Assembly: GCA_003402735.1 (NCBI GenBank)
Contig: QQNE01000006.1
Coordinates: 1-64,000 of the forward strand
DNA from: Verrucomicrobiota bacterium
Lineage (GTDB): Bacteria; Verrucomicrobiota; Verrucomicrobiia; Verrucomicrobiales; DEV007
Length of the DNA: 64,000 nt
Direction of reading: 5' to 3'
The notes under the pieces are model-generated. The model searched no databases. It saw only the letters and a program-made list of their open reading frames with translations, and was not told where the DNA came from. This document shows, in pieces, positions 21,501 through 28,046 of the stretch (position 1 is its first letter; every line of letters starts with the position of its first letter). Both the position numbers and the translations under genes were made by a program.

Positions 21501-22590
21501 CCGCAGAAATCAACCCGTCGTTGCGCACCTCACCGGTGGCGACCATCTCCACCTTGCCCCCGTTTCCAACGGCCGATGAGGCATCGACCACCGCGCCGGC
21601 TCCCACGTTCACGCCTTGGGTCGCCATCTTCAGGGACCCCACCACAATTTCACCGCCCCCGTCAGCCGTGCCGCGAGCCGTGGTGGAACCGGTGAGACGC
21701 GCCGTCCCCTCCGTTGCGATCTCCACCTTCCCTCCCCGGATGCCGTCGACGTTCACGGTGCCCGCCTGTTCCACCCCGGCGCCCCCCTGGGCCACGAGCC
21801 GAACCCGACCACCCGACTTTTCCACCGTCTGCGCCCGCGCAATCCCGTTGTTCTGGACCGCCATGGCGAAAACGTTGTTGTTCCGGGCCATCAAGGCCAC
21901 GTCCGCCGCGACCACCTCACCGTTGTTGAGGACATGCCCGTGACCGACCTGTCCCGACAAAAACACGTTCCCCTCCGACCCCTGCTTGATGAGGACTTCG
22001 TTGTCCGCCGCCAAAACCACCCGGCCATCCAGGGCCCCGATGAAGCCATGGTTCTCCACCCGCTGCGCCATCACGTAAACATCCCCGCCCGCCGCACGAA
22101 TGGTGCCGTGGTTGACGATCGCCTGCTGGCTCGCCCCGCCGAACCGAAGGTCTCCGCCGCGGAGAAAATCCTCATCGGAAATGTCCAGGGTGGACAAAAT
22201 CAACCCGCCCACGTCGATGCGCGCGCCCGGTCCAACCAAAATCCCGTTCGGGTTGATCACCCACACATTCCCGTTCGCGAGCAGTTGCCCCATGATCTCG
22301 CTCCGGGCGGAGCCGGTGACCCGGTTCAATACCGAAGCCGACGCCCCCGGCTGAATGAACTGCGTGATCTCCCCGGCCCGGATCGAGAAATCATCCCAAT
22401 GAATGATCCCGTTCTTCGACGCCTGGGTGATTTTCAGCGTGCTCCCCAGGTCTTCAATCTTGAAGGAACCATTGATCACAATCTCACCGGACGGGTTGGC
22501 CTGCACCGCTCGAGGCAATCCCGCGAACAAGATCACCAGCGCCACCATCACAAGGGCCCGGATAAAGGTTTGGAGATGCAGAAATTTCAT
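12592..22590 (-). CDS. Giant two-partner-secretion-type (filamentous haemagglutinin-like) exoprotein, upstream copy
   Basis: About 3332 residues from the ATG at 22590; the longer frame begins at a TTG and is less likely. A clear signal peptide (hydrophobic core ALVMVALVILFAGL, cleavage near QA-NPSG) precedes a TPS domain (to about residue 190) with INPNGILVGP, the canonical NPNG motif, and RIDVGGLILSTLDIS. The beta-helical body has roughly 22 IGHGG-type motifs between 20.3 and 14.0 kb. A segment of about 620 residues (18.64 to 16.78 kb) lacks IGHGG and carries VGSxVxGTGI repeats instead. The C-terminus repeats the layout of the neighbour: a GDExxxxEF block ending in YMIYY, a VVPPVVPP linker, SRQDENVDRTVFTF, then a Pro/Ala tail with DPFG-type motifs. 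It is first of the two tandem paralogues; 213 bases separate it from the upstream propeller gene, leaving room for its own promoter. Confidence 0.88.
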   Translation of the reverse strand: MKFLHLQTFIRALVMVALVILFAGLPRAVQANPSGEIVINGSFKIEDLGSTLKITQASKNGIIHWDDFSIRAGEITQFIQPGASASVLNRVTGSARSEIMGQLLANGNVWVINPNGILVGPGARIDVGGLILSTLDISDEDFLRGGDLRFGGASQQAIVNHGTIRAAGGDVYVMAQRVENHGFIGALDGRVVLAADNEVLIKQGSEGNVFLSGQVGHGHVLNNGEVVAADVALMARNNNVFAMAVQNNGIARAQTVEKSGGRVRLVAQGGAGVEQAGTVNVDGIRGGKVEIATEGTARLTGSTTARGTADGGGEIVVGSLKMATQGVNVGAGAVVDASSAVGNGGKVEMVATGEVRNDGLISAASSQGTGGSVRIEGGSAGLGVPGEIVVSGTSAGGMASLEAAGKLLLEGAVKAEGGAGSGGTLRLTGSEVEMAPTALVDASGAVNGGAIFAGGGFGGRDASLRNAMTTTVASGARLDASGGSGAGGAISLWADGDTLYRGELSVVGGQRGGFVEVSGKKQLTFAGTVDLAGGTLLLDPVNVRISQGAVNPGEINADALVSAWNAGNVVVHTGGSGTDEGNIVVESNVNMEAASGYSLSLFAHNNITIAPNVATDPVGPTRILNRGTGNINLVAGWDGTGTGSSLFSTAGYPTVGGSNQALGGGTPPSLSPIAAADILAGTYGNYGMSGAIELNPNGAHSVNIASSRGQTNLFAKDIVMAPGDLTNEYTQIGWFHNGTDGGGVSGAINLYAKGNLVANNAVLPGTDWRYVQIGHGGRMVSATTGVQDRVLTGDITVNVVGGILAQSGGTNNGWFKIGHGGKADGVDVRVNTYGNIGVTASGMTYRVNGSLTAVNALADNFIQIGHGGINVRGEHAGNINVTATVGDIVALGTQINQSVPTGTATDTVTRNFFQIGHGGFNSDHTFALPTDFNSRSVIGDEITTIDELRQAVTDGEDLGGAYNTALGLLLRRDATGAYVPRTTGKLGHAGNISVLAQGSVTLQAGGRGRAYAQIGHGGLFTAGQHGGWSYDAVPGADGNISVVATDGAISLTRQMVEVSSAGTPVSNLGTEAYVQIGHGGIFSTGGANGNIIVNAGGGNVSLYGGQSNAFAKIGHGGIANFDVGATAFVRGVREWNRDFVAGDILGNITVTASGNLIQRAGFRNTEAFAQIGHGGYRIYATDDFLDSPFDAVKGNDMNGDGVSDTYGAFVGDISLNLGGLVDAYAGQKNVNHLDGADPLLSGQNERGMAGVRNFVMIGHGGIEARADASGAISIVSVGDVRMESTGGWDAFDANSALSGGAGEGDTGADNFAMVGHGGRNSEHTVRGDNPMSGDQRVTGMTSNSVESLVMFTSAGVRQQTKLSALTNTQLLAGRLEHLDAPSGWQVDVINPVATVTRDGTNFRLLNLTGTDTVTSLNIALGTTVSGTNVPAGSVVTRIVSPTQIEISQLTTAAPTGVTFLTNEAATTRLNLDNPGDRSVTTLTPVGASGQNTLALQGSETARNLFLGIGSEVGGTGIPNGTIITGFSGPQTLILSNNLTAAAAGNYTFAGSSAVTTTNPTGAAATNTLTLQGTDTPANLTLAVGSPVRGTGILPGTTITGIAGQTLTLSNSLSAAASGAYTFGNSTLANQPQIGDRFGFENQTGVYQITGVERGIGANVGERFVTFNRVLNSVGVVGTGGLQARVANDANLFFLNPNGSARDPIQEQAGVGRNEVQSFNLPAAPGFVLDYTVGTTTYTTPAINVSSTTPMVTAIADIDTALEASTGVANSNSFLVTPGPDGSIRVLFQTPTTGPAFGAQNVVPIRLNGADISTVFDGVTGGNTSYLFTQLGVAPPGSTDPSSYINGTPTNINTPVFSATVNPEFAEFINTLNTPVNFARGWSGAITVDAGGSVLLTAAQRRNLETNPYGQANSPLPRSTTGTSLTTVPQSAVRGFVQIGHGGSESQMEGFLPNAGHQGDISVTSRRGQLRMLASDFAQQIISGQNVTIATEGSISTVTAADRVPASTVGSNVIDLNANDTLTALNIGVGSSITGPGIGVTTGNGTAVVTEILGERRFRISSNFQAAPSGTYTFARNARTVSAQTAPDSRENYVMIGHGGMASANGALVSGNINVQTLGDVTLQGGRGTTAFAMIGHGGRDSSTINNNALNRNTTFSGSINVASATGGVSILAGSRAAAFAMVGHGGYDFEDTNVATVGPTLFLDNVATDATQPTINTLNDPVFGSFLQNGVFGRNLGGTGSTPMRTDQSFEVATILGNVTVSAGGVSALTGQGLALLGGIQTSAISLSTAGDPVGDGILGRFAQIGHGGSNIDARIGNPTAAAGLQGDINVTVTGGNASLLGGILFNDSARIGHGGREFSGTAVALGLDAGSSFSGNVTVNMGAGRDLLLRGGDAPLYDTDDDGVTGANALVRHPLAMFYKPDSGVDDFRINPNNNAAVVTALDNALRAEELAVGLPQGTLVGLTTADAVNEAALRRMGLIADRRAGRDSQLDGDPAFSLAPFQPSTSVFYPTTLYTDGASVAQIGHGGSLLGGTGAGANQGIERWQGNITVNSGQTVGGVPMTGGNVNLLGGDGFYNFAMIGHGGYQVRTGPITVTGDVTVNSGNDLLLEGGDFFANSGVNNGGFPASNAGSFAQVGHMFSSRAASAADSTRSESSNGAILATAVRDIVLTGGGASSAQAMIGSGALATISADVTIVPRGGHQGDITVRSGRDILLTPAEYREDDEISDAAYGTILGALSRQRNPAQGTYSFAQIGHGGPRVSPTTMLVGDIKVQAWGNLVAGGLSPSSTLTRTTYQRGSVGVPPTLTTDPSRAIGAYSKIGHGDFFILPTSLTPPLPTEGRGLRSGNISVATGTDLWAAGLQIGHVDPVLAPNASYANSSSTYIAVSRRNPNAEGIGRLYSNWSVSNYETVIGDGTAIPGGGNQTVLPTSFNSGSASGDQVRVYMPDRAFGRGNGSTRGVTLGLVDSNFMQGRQATLAGLDATRTFGTLINGVGYVDPENDNPNPTGIVYPTLRGSTEPTSGVGGDLLGDERQATEFTMTLSAAGLPVGSFTPQGAFPGVPQPYGSRYMIYYAEAASPPVVPPVVPPVVPPGPGPSVIPSFVRDAPGTGILNNNPLLIDRYSRQDENVDRTVFTFDAWRRGASSGDGFWVLQQQGASSVILPEDRPVAGSDNEGLPFQVFELKRLTDWESGVLVYDPVTGFVMNPRPRKSSTSATGPGGTDPFGLGDPSGTESEEEKRRRAQPGAADPAAPAPAPGAGMGAPSEDPFGSAPPAGAPPAMGTDPNDPFAPMAPGTPAPGTPPPAMNGGAPDPFMTPPPATPAPGTPATPSN
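13990..20290 (-). repeat. IGHGG repeat array in the upstream exoprotein
   Basis: By eye about 22 copies of [FY]-[AV]-x-[IV]-G-H-G-G, for example FAQIGHGG, FAMIGHGG and YVQIGHGG, plus degenerate ones (IGSGA, IGWFH). Each sits at the end of a strand-rich unit of the type GNIxVxAxGxVxLxGG. Spacing is mostly 40-130 residues. The array is interrupted between about 18.64 and 16.78 kb. Confidence 0.85.
16365..18375 (-). repeat. VGSxVxGTGI repeats inside the upstream exoprotein
   Basis: Three near-consecutive units of about 60 residues (around 18375-18200, 18125-17935 and 17890-17700), with a fourth, more diverged, at about 16545-16365. The shared pattern is LxLxGTDTxxNLxLxVGS, then VxGTGIxxGTxIT, then a short hydrophobic strand and AAxSGxYTF. 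A related single unit occurs in the neighbouring exoprotein at about 9700-9510. Confidence 0.75.
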
Positions 22591-22803
22591 AAAATTCAAC
22601 CAAAAGTGGGCACAAACGCCGAAACTTCTCAAAATGCCGTATTGCCTTCAGCAGATCCAGCACACTTTGTCAAAAGACCTTGTGAAGCAAAAGCGGAATC
22701 CTCTTCGAAACGACGATACTTTTGAAGTTTTGTCGCCGATGGCCGAAGCGTGACCACAATTCCAACGGAAATCTCCTCCGCTCTCGCCGAAATTGGCGAT
22801 CCG

Positions 22804-23952
22804 TCAAGGCCGGGCTCGAGCGGCCCGAAAGGCGTAAACGCTCCCATCCTGAGCCCCGATGATCAGGTGCCCATCCGCCACCGCCGGCGAGGAATTGATC
22901 CGAGCTCCCACATCGTAGGACCAAATCTCTTTCCCATCCGCCCGGTTCAACGCATAAATCCGCCCATCGTCCGACCCAGCATAAACGGTCTCGGGCCCGA
23001 TGACCGGCGAACTGTCGATCCCCTTCCTCGCCAGAAATTCCCAAACGACCCTCCCTGTCCCCAAATCCAAGGCCCGGATCTTTTTGTCGCGCCCCGCCGC
23101 GATCACCATGGCGGCATCCACCGCCGGCGAGGCGACGAATTCTACCGCCTCATTCGGGACCGCCCACTTCCGCTCCCCCTTCTCCAAATCGAAGGCCAGA
23201 ATCTCACCGGCATAGTGCGCCACATACGCCACTTTGTCCCGCACCGCGCAGGAGTTGGCCATGTAGGCCCCGACGGGAATCGAGCGAACCAGTTCCCCGG
23301 TCTCGGCATCAATCAACCGCAAGACCTCGTCGCACCCGCCAAAAATCACCAGCCCATTGGCCGCATCCACCGATGGCGCCCCCTTGATGTAATTTCCGGT
23401 CTCCACCGTCCATGCCTTCTGCCCGGTCACCGCATCCACCGCGTGCAGGAAAAAGTCGTCACTCCCCACCAAGATGAGTTCCCGACCCGCCTTCGTGAGG
23501 TAACGATTCACCCCGCCGGCGATGGCATCACCGGTCTCGTATTGCCAGACTTGCTCTCCCGTCGCCACGCGGAGGGCGCGCAAAAAACCGTCGGTCTCTC
23601 CGAAGAAAACGAGTTCACCGTTCACGCATGCCGGTCCCTCCACTCCGAGCTTGGTCTGAAACGCCCAGACCAGTTTCCCTGTGGCCAAATCCAGACAGAG
23701 AAACTTGCCCCCCAAAACTCCAACGAACACCCGTCCTCCCGAGATCACGGGAGTGGCGGGAATCGGCGAATCCCCCTCAAACACCCAGGCCAGCTCCAGA
23801 GGCGGACGCAGCACATCCTGGGTCACCCCGGACATGTTGGAATCGCCACGAAACAGGGGCCACTGGTCCGCCGGCGGAGCCGCCGCAAGGGGCAAGGCCA
23901 ACACCCAGATCCCGAGGACCCACTGAACCGGAAAACAGAAACTGAAACCCAT
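22804..23952 (-). CDS. Secreted PQQ-like (BamB-type) beta-propeller protein
   Basis: 382 residues with an N-terminal signal sequence ending in LALPLAAAPPADQ. It is followed by repeated blades of the type VxGGxVFVGxxDGxLxALDxxTGxxxWxF, the PQQ-like repeat pattern shared by BamB and quinoproteins. It opens with DQWPLFRGDSNMSGV, a start common to planctomycete and verrucomicrobial PQQ-repeat proteins. At least seven blades can be followed. No cytochrome c motif or additional catalytic domain is present, so a binding or scaffold role is more likely than a dehydrogenase. It lies 60 bases after the preceding secreted protein gene and just upstream of the giant exoproteins. Confidence 0.85.
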   Translation of the reverse strand: MGFSFCFPVQWVLGIWVLALPLAAAPPADQWPLFRGDSNMSGVTQDVLRPPLELAWVFEGDSPIPATPVISGGRVFVGVLGGKFLCLDLATGKLVWAFQTKLGVEGPACVNGELVFFGETDGFLRALRVATGEQVWQYETGDAIAGGVNRYLTKAGRELILVGSDDFFLHAVDAVTGQKAWTVETGNYIKGAPSVDAANGLVIFGGCDEVLRLIDAETGELVRSIPVGAYMANSCAVRDKVAYVAHYAGEILAFDLEKGERKWAVPNEAVEFVASPAVDAAMVIAAGRDKKIRALDLGTGRVVWEFLARKGIDSSPVIGPETVYAGSDDGRIYALNRADGKEIWSYDVGARINSSPAVADGHLIIGAQDGSVYAFRAARARP

Positions 23953-24012
23953 CCTGTCACCCCTTTCCGTGGAAACAGGGAGGCTGGACCGGCAGATTGA
24001 CCCGACTCAACC

Positions 24013-25017
24013 TCAGGGAGCCCCGGCCAACGTCTCCGGCTGCAACAACATCAAGACGCGGTTGCGGCTGGACGAATCAATCTCCCGGGCCGGCTTGATG
24101 GCGGGGATTGGCAACAACTGCTCAGAGGGAAGAGGTTGTTCTTTCAACTCCACTGGCCGCTCCCTGGCCTCCCCCTCCTTCGGCCCTTCGTCCCCAGCCC
24201 CGGCACTCGCCAAAAGCGAGAGCGCCGACACCCGCGACTCCGCCTCTGATTTATCGACAGGACGCGGCGCCGCTGCCTTGTCAGTCCCGGAGACCGCCAG
24301 CAAAGCCATGAGCTCGATGCTCTCGCGGTCCGGACCCACCTTCGGCTCCGCCGACTCGACCTTTGTCCGATTCGACTCCGCCACGCTGCTGGCAGGCACC
24401 TTCCCTGCTCCCTCCATGGCCCCCAGTTTCTCGGTCACCTTGGCCACAAGCCAACTGGTCCGATGCTCCGTCAGCGGGTTCGGAGCATACTCCGTTTTCC
24501 CGGTCCGGGCAGACCCAGGCACCGGAACCGGCGCCACCGGAATCACCGGCTGAATGTTGGGATGCGCCAGAAGCGACAACGAATCCGCCGACGGATTCAT
24601 CACCGCATCATCGCTCTCCTCAATCTGCATCGGCCCAAGCCTCATCACAATCCCAGACACAAGCTTGCGCAGATCCGCCCCGCTCGGGCGAGATCCCTCA
24701 CGGCGCCCACCCTGCGCCCCGCGGACCGTCACCTCCGGCAACTCGCCCGTTGCCCCCGCTTTCGTCGCCACACGGGCCGACGTGGTCGGACGACCAAAGG
24801 CGCTCGCGAGCTTGGAAAACAGATTTTCCGGAGCGGGCGCGGGCGCGGCCACCACCCGCTTTTTTGGAGCGGACGTTGGACCCGATGCCCTCAGACGGGC
24901 CTCGGCTTCCTTGATCGCCGCCTCTGCGTCATTTCCCCGGGCAAATGCAACCCCAGGGAAGGGCCCCAGCGCAAGGGACAGCACGAGGCCAATGCCAAAA
25001 ACGGACGTTGTCTTCAT
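24013..25017 (-). CDS. Secreted Ala/Pro-rich protein of unknown function (third of a secreted trio)
   Basis: 334 residues from the ATG at 25017, with a signal peptide (GLVLSLALGPFPGVAFA) and then a low-complexity, mostly charged, Ala/Pro/Glu-rich body. Short Leu-Ala motifs recur (LMALLAVSG, LSLLASAG, LSLLAHPN) and resemble short stretches in the two genes upstream. No enzymatic domain is visible, and the SH3-like block of the other two proteins is absent. It is 72 bases downstream of the second trio member and probably part of the same transcript, although an AT-rich stretch before the start could hold a promoter. Function not known. Confidence 0.75.
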   Translation of the reverse strand: MKTTSVFGIGLVLSLALGPFPGVAFARGNDAEAAIKEAEARLRASGPTSAPKKRVVAAPAPAPENLFSKLASAFGRPTTSARVATKAGATGELPEVTVRGAQGGRREGSRPSGADLRKLVSGIVMRLGPMQIEESDDAVMNPSADSLSLLAHPNIQPVIPVAPVPVPGSARTGKTEYAPNPLTEHRTSWLVAKVTEKLGAMEGAGKVPASSVAESNRTKVESAEPKVGPDRESIELMALLAVSGTDKAAAPRPVDKSEAESRVSALSLLASAGAGDEGPKEGEARERPVELKEQPLPSEQLLPIPAIKPAREIDSSSRNRVLMLLQPETLAGAP

Positions 25018-25089
25018 GATAGGTCGATCACTAATACACTTGTACGTGCTATCAACCAACCCAAAAATGAAACTTTTGCTAGATATCTT

Positions 25090-26220
25090 TTATCCAGAAG
25101 TTTTTCGCCGCCCTTGCACGGGTTCCCCCTCCACTTTCCCTCCTTCTGGACCCTTCTCGCCCCCCGCTCTTGCAGGCTCCCCCGCACCTCCGCTCGGCTC
25201 GCTGAGAACCGGCACCGTCCTCGAATCGAGATCCATCAAGCCCATGGACATTCCGTTCCCGTCCGGGCCCGCCGCCGAGGAGGTCTCCATGGCCAGAAAC
25301 TGTTGGACTTCATGCTCCGTCGCGGCCCGCAAATACCGGTTCCGCATCACTCCCATCAGGCCGGTGTCCAACTGGAGCCAGGCCCACTCCTTGCCGCGGT
25401 CCTTGACGCGCCCCACCCGGTCCCCCTCCAACTCAATCAAAATCGTCTGGTCCGGCAACTCGTCGAACGCATGGAAAGGTCCCCGAAAAACCACCGCCAC
25501 GTATTCAGGGCCCGGTGGCGCATCCGATGCCCCCACGGAATCGGTCCCGGACCGGAGCGTTCCCGCCGAGGCCGGAACGTTTCCGCTGGCTTTGCCGCCC
25601 CCGAAAAGAAACCTCCTGAGCGGCGCAGCGGTTCGTCCCCGCGACTCCGCTTGCCGCGATGCGGCGACTTCCTCCGGCCGTTCCTCCGAAGGTTTGCCCG
25701 CGGCGGATTTGGCGACCGCGGCCGGTTCGTCCGCACCTTCCTGACTGGCCTCGAGCAAAGCCAAAAGCACCGGGCTCGGAGCCCCCGGTCGAGGGTTCAT
25801 GCTGGTTCCGGAAAAGGCTCGCAGCTGGTCCAATTCATAAGACAAGTCCGCAGCAGAGGTCAGCCGCCCCTCCACCAATGTATTGGGAATCCACGGTTTT
25901 TTCGGCGGGTCCGAGACCGTCTCCGGAGCCGGTTCAGTTCCCGTCGTTGCGCTGGTTGCCTGGGCTTTGGAAGGAGAAAACCATTGGGCCGGGACCACCA
26001 GCACCCGCACCGTGCCTTTGCCCACCACTCCACAGGCCGCCGCCATCCGGCCAAACAACTGGTACACCACCGCCTCCTCACCCTGGCTGGAAGATTCCAC
26101 CGGGGCGGTCTCCGCAAGGGAGAGGGATGCCACCGCCAAGACGACCGCCATGAGCCAGGCAGGCCCGGCGGCGCCCAACCCTCCCGGACTCGGGAGACAA
26201 CCGGTTCCGTGACGGTTCAT
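25090..26220 (-). CDS. Secreted protein with SH3-like domain, second of the trio
   Basis: 376 residues with an N-terminal hydrophobic segment (WLMAVVLAVASLSLAETA) acting as signal or anchor. The first part (VVYQLFGRMAAACGVVG) is followed by a long Ala/Pro/Glu-rich linker. Around residues 240-315 a compact domain contains KEWAWLQLDTGLMGV, the WxxLxxGxxGxV pattern of bacterial SH3-like folds. This domain is clearly homologous to one in the preceding gene. Its ATG overlaps the stop of that gene (ATGA), so the two are translationally coupled. Bacterial SH3-like domains usually bind peptides or peptidoglycan; the actual ligand is not known. Confidence 0.75.
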   Translation of the reverse strand: MNRHGTGCLPSPGGLGAAGPAWLMAVVLAVASLSLAETAPVESSSQGEEAVVYQLFGRMAAACGVVGKGTVRVLVVPAQWFSPSKAQATSATTGTEPAPETVSDPPKKPWIPNTLVEGRLTSAADLSYELDQLRAFSGTSMNPRPGAPSPVLLALLEASQEGADEPAAVAKSAAGKPSEERPEEVAASRQAESRGRTAAPLRRFLFGGGKASGNVPASAGTLRSGTDSVGASDAPPGPEYVAVVFRGPFHAFDELPDQTILIELEGDRVGRVKDRGKEWAWLQLDTGLMGVMRNRYLRAATEHEVQQFLAMETSSAAGPDGNGMSMGLMDLDSRTVPVLSEPSGGAGEPARAGGEKGPEGGKVEGEPVQGRRKTSG

Positions 26221-27977
26221 GGAAGAATGGGAACGGGACTGGGCACTGCGAGGGCACCCGCTGGACCCGATCCTTGCAACGGAATGGACTGTGGACCCGA
26301 AGTCCGCGGCGCCGCGCCGGAGGCCGGAATTCCCGGCGTCGGTTCCTCTTTGGCAGAGGCCTCACCCTCCGGAGCGGTCGTCATGGCCGGCTCGGAGGCG
26401 AACAACGGGTTCTCCATCGCGTCCCCGCGTTTCGGCATTTCCGACGGAAGCTCCGGCAACTCGACTTCCAGATAGCGAACTTCCCGGCCACCGTTCCCGG
26501 ACTTGGAGCCGCTCTTGGATTCCGCGGCAAGAAAGGTGACCACCTCGCCCACCGCCGCGGGACGGAGATGACGCTTCTTCACGAGCCCCATCAAACCCGA
26601 GTCCAACTGCATCCACGCCCACTCTTCGCCCTCGCCGTGTTTGCGCCCCACAGTTCCCGATTCCAGTTCCATCGAATGCGTCTCGCCCGGTCCGGTATCC
26701 ACCACGTGAAAGGGTGCTTTCGATGTTTTGATGACGAAATAACCCGCAGATTCCGGTGCCGGGGGCGCGGCTTTGTCCACCGGCGGTTTGGCCTCCGCTT
26801 TGCGTTCTGGTTTCGCTTCCGGTTTTGCTTCCGGCTTCGACTTGGCTGACAGACTCGCGACTTCCGGTGGCCGCGCCTCCGCCGGGGCGGCCTTGAGAGC
26901 CTCCGCCCGCACCGTGGAAAGCCACTGACCAATCCCGTTAAGAAACGCCTCGCGCTCCGGCCCGGGCCCTTTCGCCTCGGGCATCTTCTCACTTGGCGGA
27001 GGCTCCACGGTTGGAGCTTCCACCAAACTGGTCTCCGCCGCCGCCGGCTTGCGCTTCTCAGGCGGTCGGTCCGATTTCGCCGGTCCCGGGGGCTCTGACT
27101 CGGAAAGCTCCGGCCCCGTCGAAGCCATCAAGGCCGCCTCCAACCCTTTGCCTGAAAGAAATCCCAAAAGACGTCGCTTGGTTTCCCCACCAGGCTTGGG
27201 CGAGGGAATTTCTTCCATCACCGCCACCACGTCCTCCGCCGGAGAGACTTCCGTAGAGGAGGCCACCACCGGCGCCGGAACCGCCGCTGGTGCCGGAGCA
27301 CTGGGGGCTGGTTTGGGGGCCTGAACCGGAGCGGTCACAGGGGCCACCTCCGCTTTGGCTTTCGGCTGCACATTTGCCTTGGTCCCGGGCCTTGCCGCCA
27401 ACACAGCCGCCTCGCCCCGGGTCGAATTCTTGGGAGGTGGCGCTGCCGCGGACTTGACTGTCCCACCAGTCGGCTCCACTTCCGCCCCCAGAGAAACTGC
27501 CCGGCCTTCCCCCGGCGCCTTTTCCCGGCCATTCCCGACCCCCAGAAAAGCCAGCCGAATCGTTCGGTTCCGATCGGGTTCGGGTTTCGCTTGGGGTTTT
27601 GCTTCGGGTGCAGGGCTCCCCGACGCCGGACGGGCCTCGGTCCGAGCCACCTTGCTCGCCGCCTGCTGCGGATTCTGAGCCGCCTGCCACTGCTCGAGAG
27701 GGACCAATCCTTGCGGGGTCACCACCTGGAACCGAAACGGCTCCGGCGTCGGTTCCAACGCGCGGGACTTCAACGCGGCCGACGGAAGAGGCTTCGGCGG
27801 AGCGAGATCCCGAGGGGTCGGCTCATACCGCGCCGCCTCCTTGGCCTCTTTCATGCGCCGGACCCGCTCAAGAGCCGCGTCCTCCATCCGCTTCGCCTCG
27901 GAATACGCCTGCCCCTGGGCACACAACATCCCGGTGGAGACGAGCAAACAGAGAAAAACCAGCCGGGGCACGGACAT
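26217..27977 (-). CDS. Secreted protein with SH3-like domain, first of the trio
   Basis: 586 residues with signal peptide VFLCLLVSTGMLCAQ, then a charged helical stretch (EAKRMEDAALERVRRMKEA) and a very long Ala/Pro/Lys/Glu-rich region (about residues 90-400) likely to be extended or disordered. A globular domain at about 410-480 contains EEWAWMQLDSGLMGL and matches the domain of the next gene over about 70 residues (PFHVVD versus PFHAFD, LELESG versus IELEGD, KRHLRPA versus NRYLRAA). The stop overlaps the next start. Composition suggests a periplasm-spanning or surface-extending linker carrying a binding domain. No known family recognised beyond the SH3-like resemblance. Confidence 0.75.
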   Translation of the reverse strand: MSVPRLVFLCLLVSTGMLCAQGQAYSEAKRMEDAALERVRRMKEAKEAARYEPTPRDLAPPKPLPSAALKSRALEPTPEPFRFQVVTPQGLVPLEQWQAAQNPQQAASKVARTEARPASGSPAPEAKPQAKPEPDRNRTIRLAFLGVGNGREKAPGEGRAVSLGAEVEPTGGTVKSAAAPPPKNSTRGEAAVLAARPGTKANVQPKAKAEVAPVTAPVQAPKPAPSAPAPAAVPAPVVASSTEVSPAEDVVAVMEEIPSPKPGGETKRRLLGFLSGKGLEAALMASTGPELSESEPPGPAKSDRPPEKRKPAAAETSLVEAPTVEPPPSEKMPEAKGPGPEREAFLNGIGQWLSTVRAEALKAAPAEARPPEVASLSAKSKPEAKPEAKPERKAEAKPPVDKAAPPAPESAGYFVIKTSKAPFHVVDTGPGETHSMELESGTVGRKHGEGEEWAWMQLDSGLMGLVKKRHLRPAAVGEVVTFLAAESKSGSKSGNGGREVRYLEVELPELPSEMPKRGDAMENPLFASEPAMTTAPEGEASAKEEPTPGIPASGAAPRTSGPQSIPLQGSGPAGALAVPSPVPILP

Positions 27978-28046
27978 CAGGAGCCACTTTATAGTGACTT
28001 CTTCTCAAAACTCCAGCACGAAAGTCCGATGAATCCGGAGGTATTT

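Noticed and set aside
5689-22725. Many long open frames on the plus strand across the two giant exoprotein genes (for example 8911-10917 and 11833-15096)
   Set aside because: They are antisense to repetitive, high-GC minus-strand coding sequence. They lack ribosome-binding sites and show Arg/Pro/His-rich composition typical of shadow frames; the minus frames carry clear signal peptides and domains.
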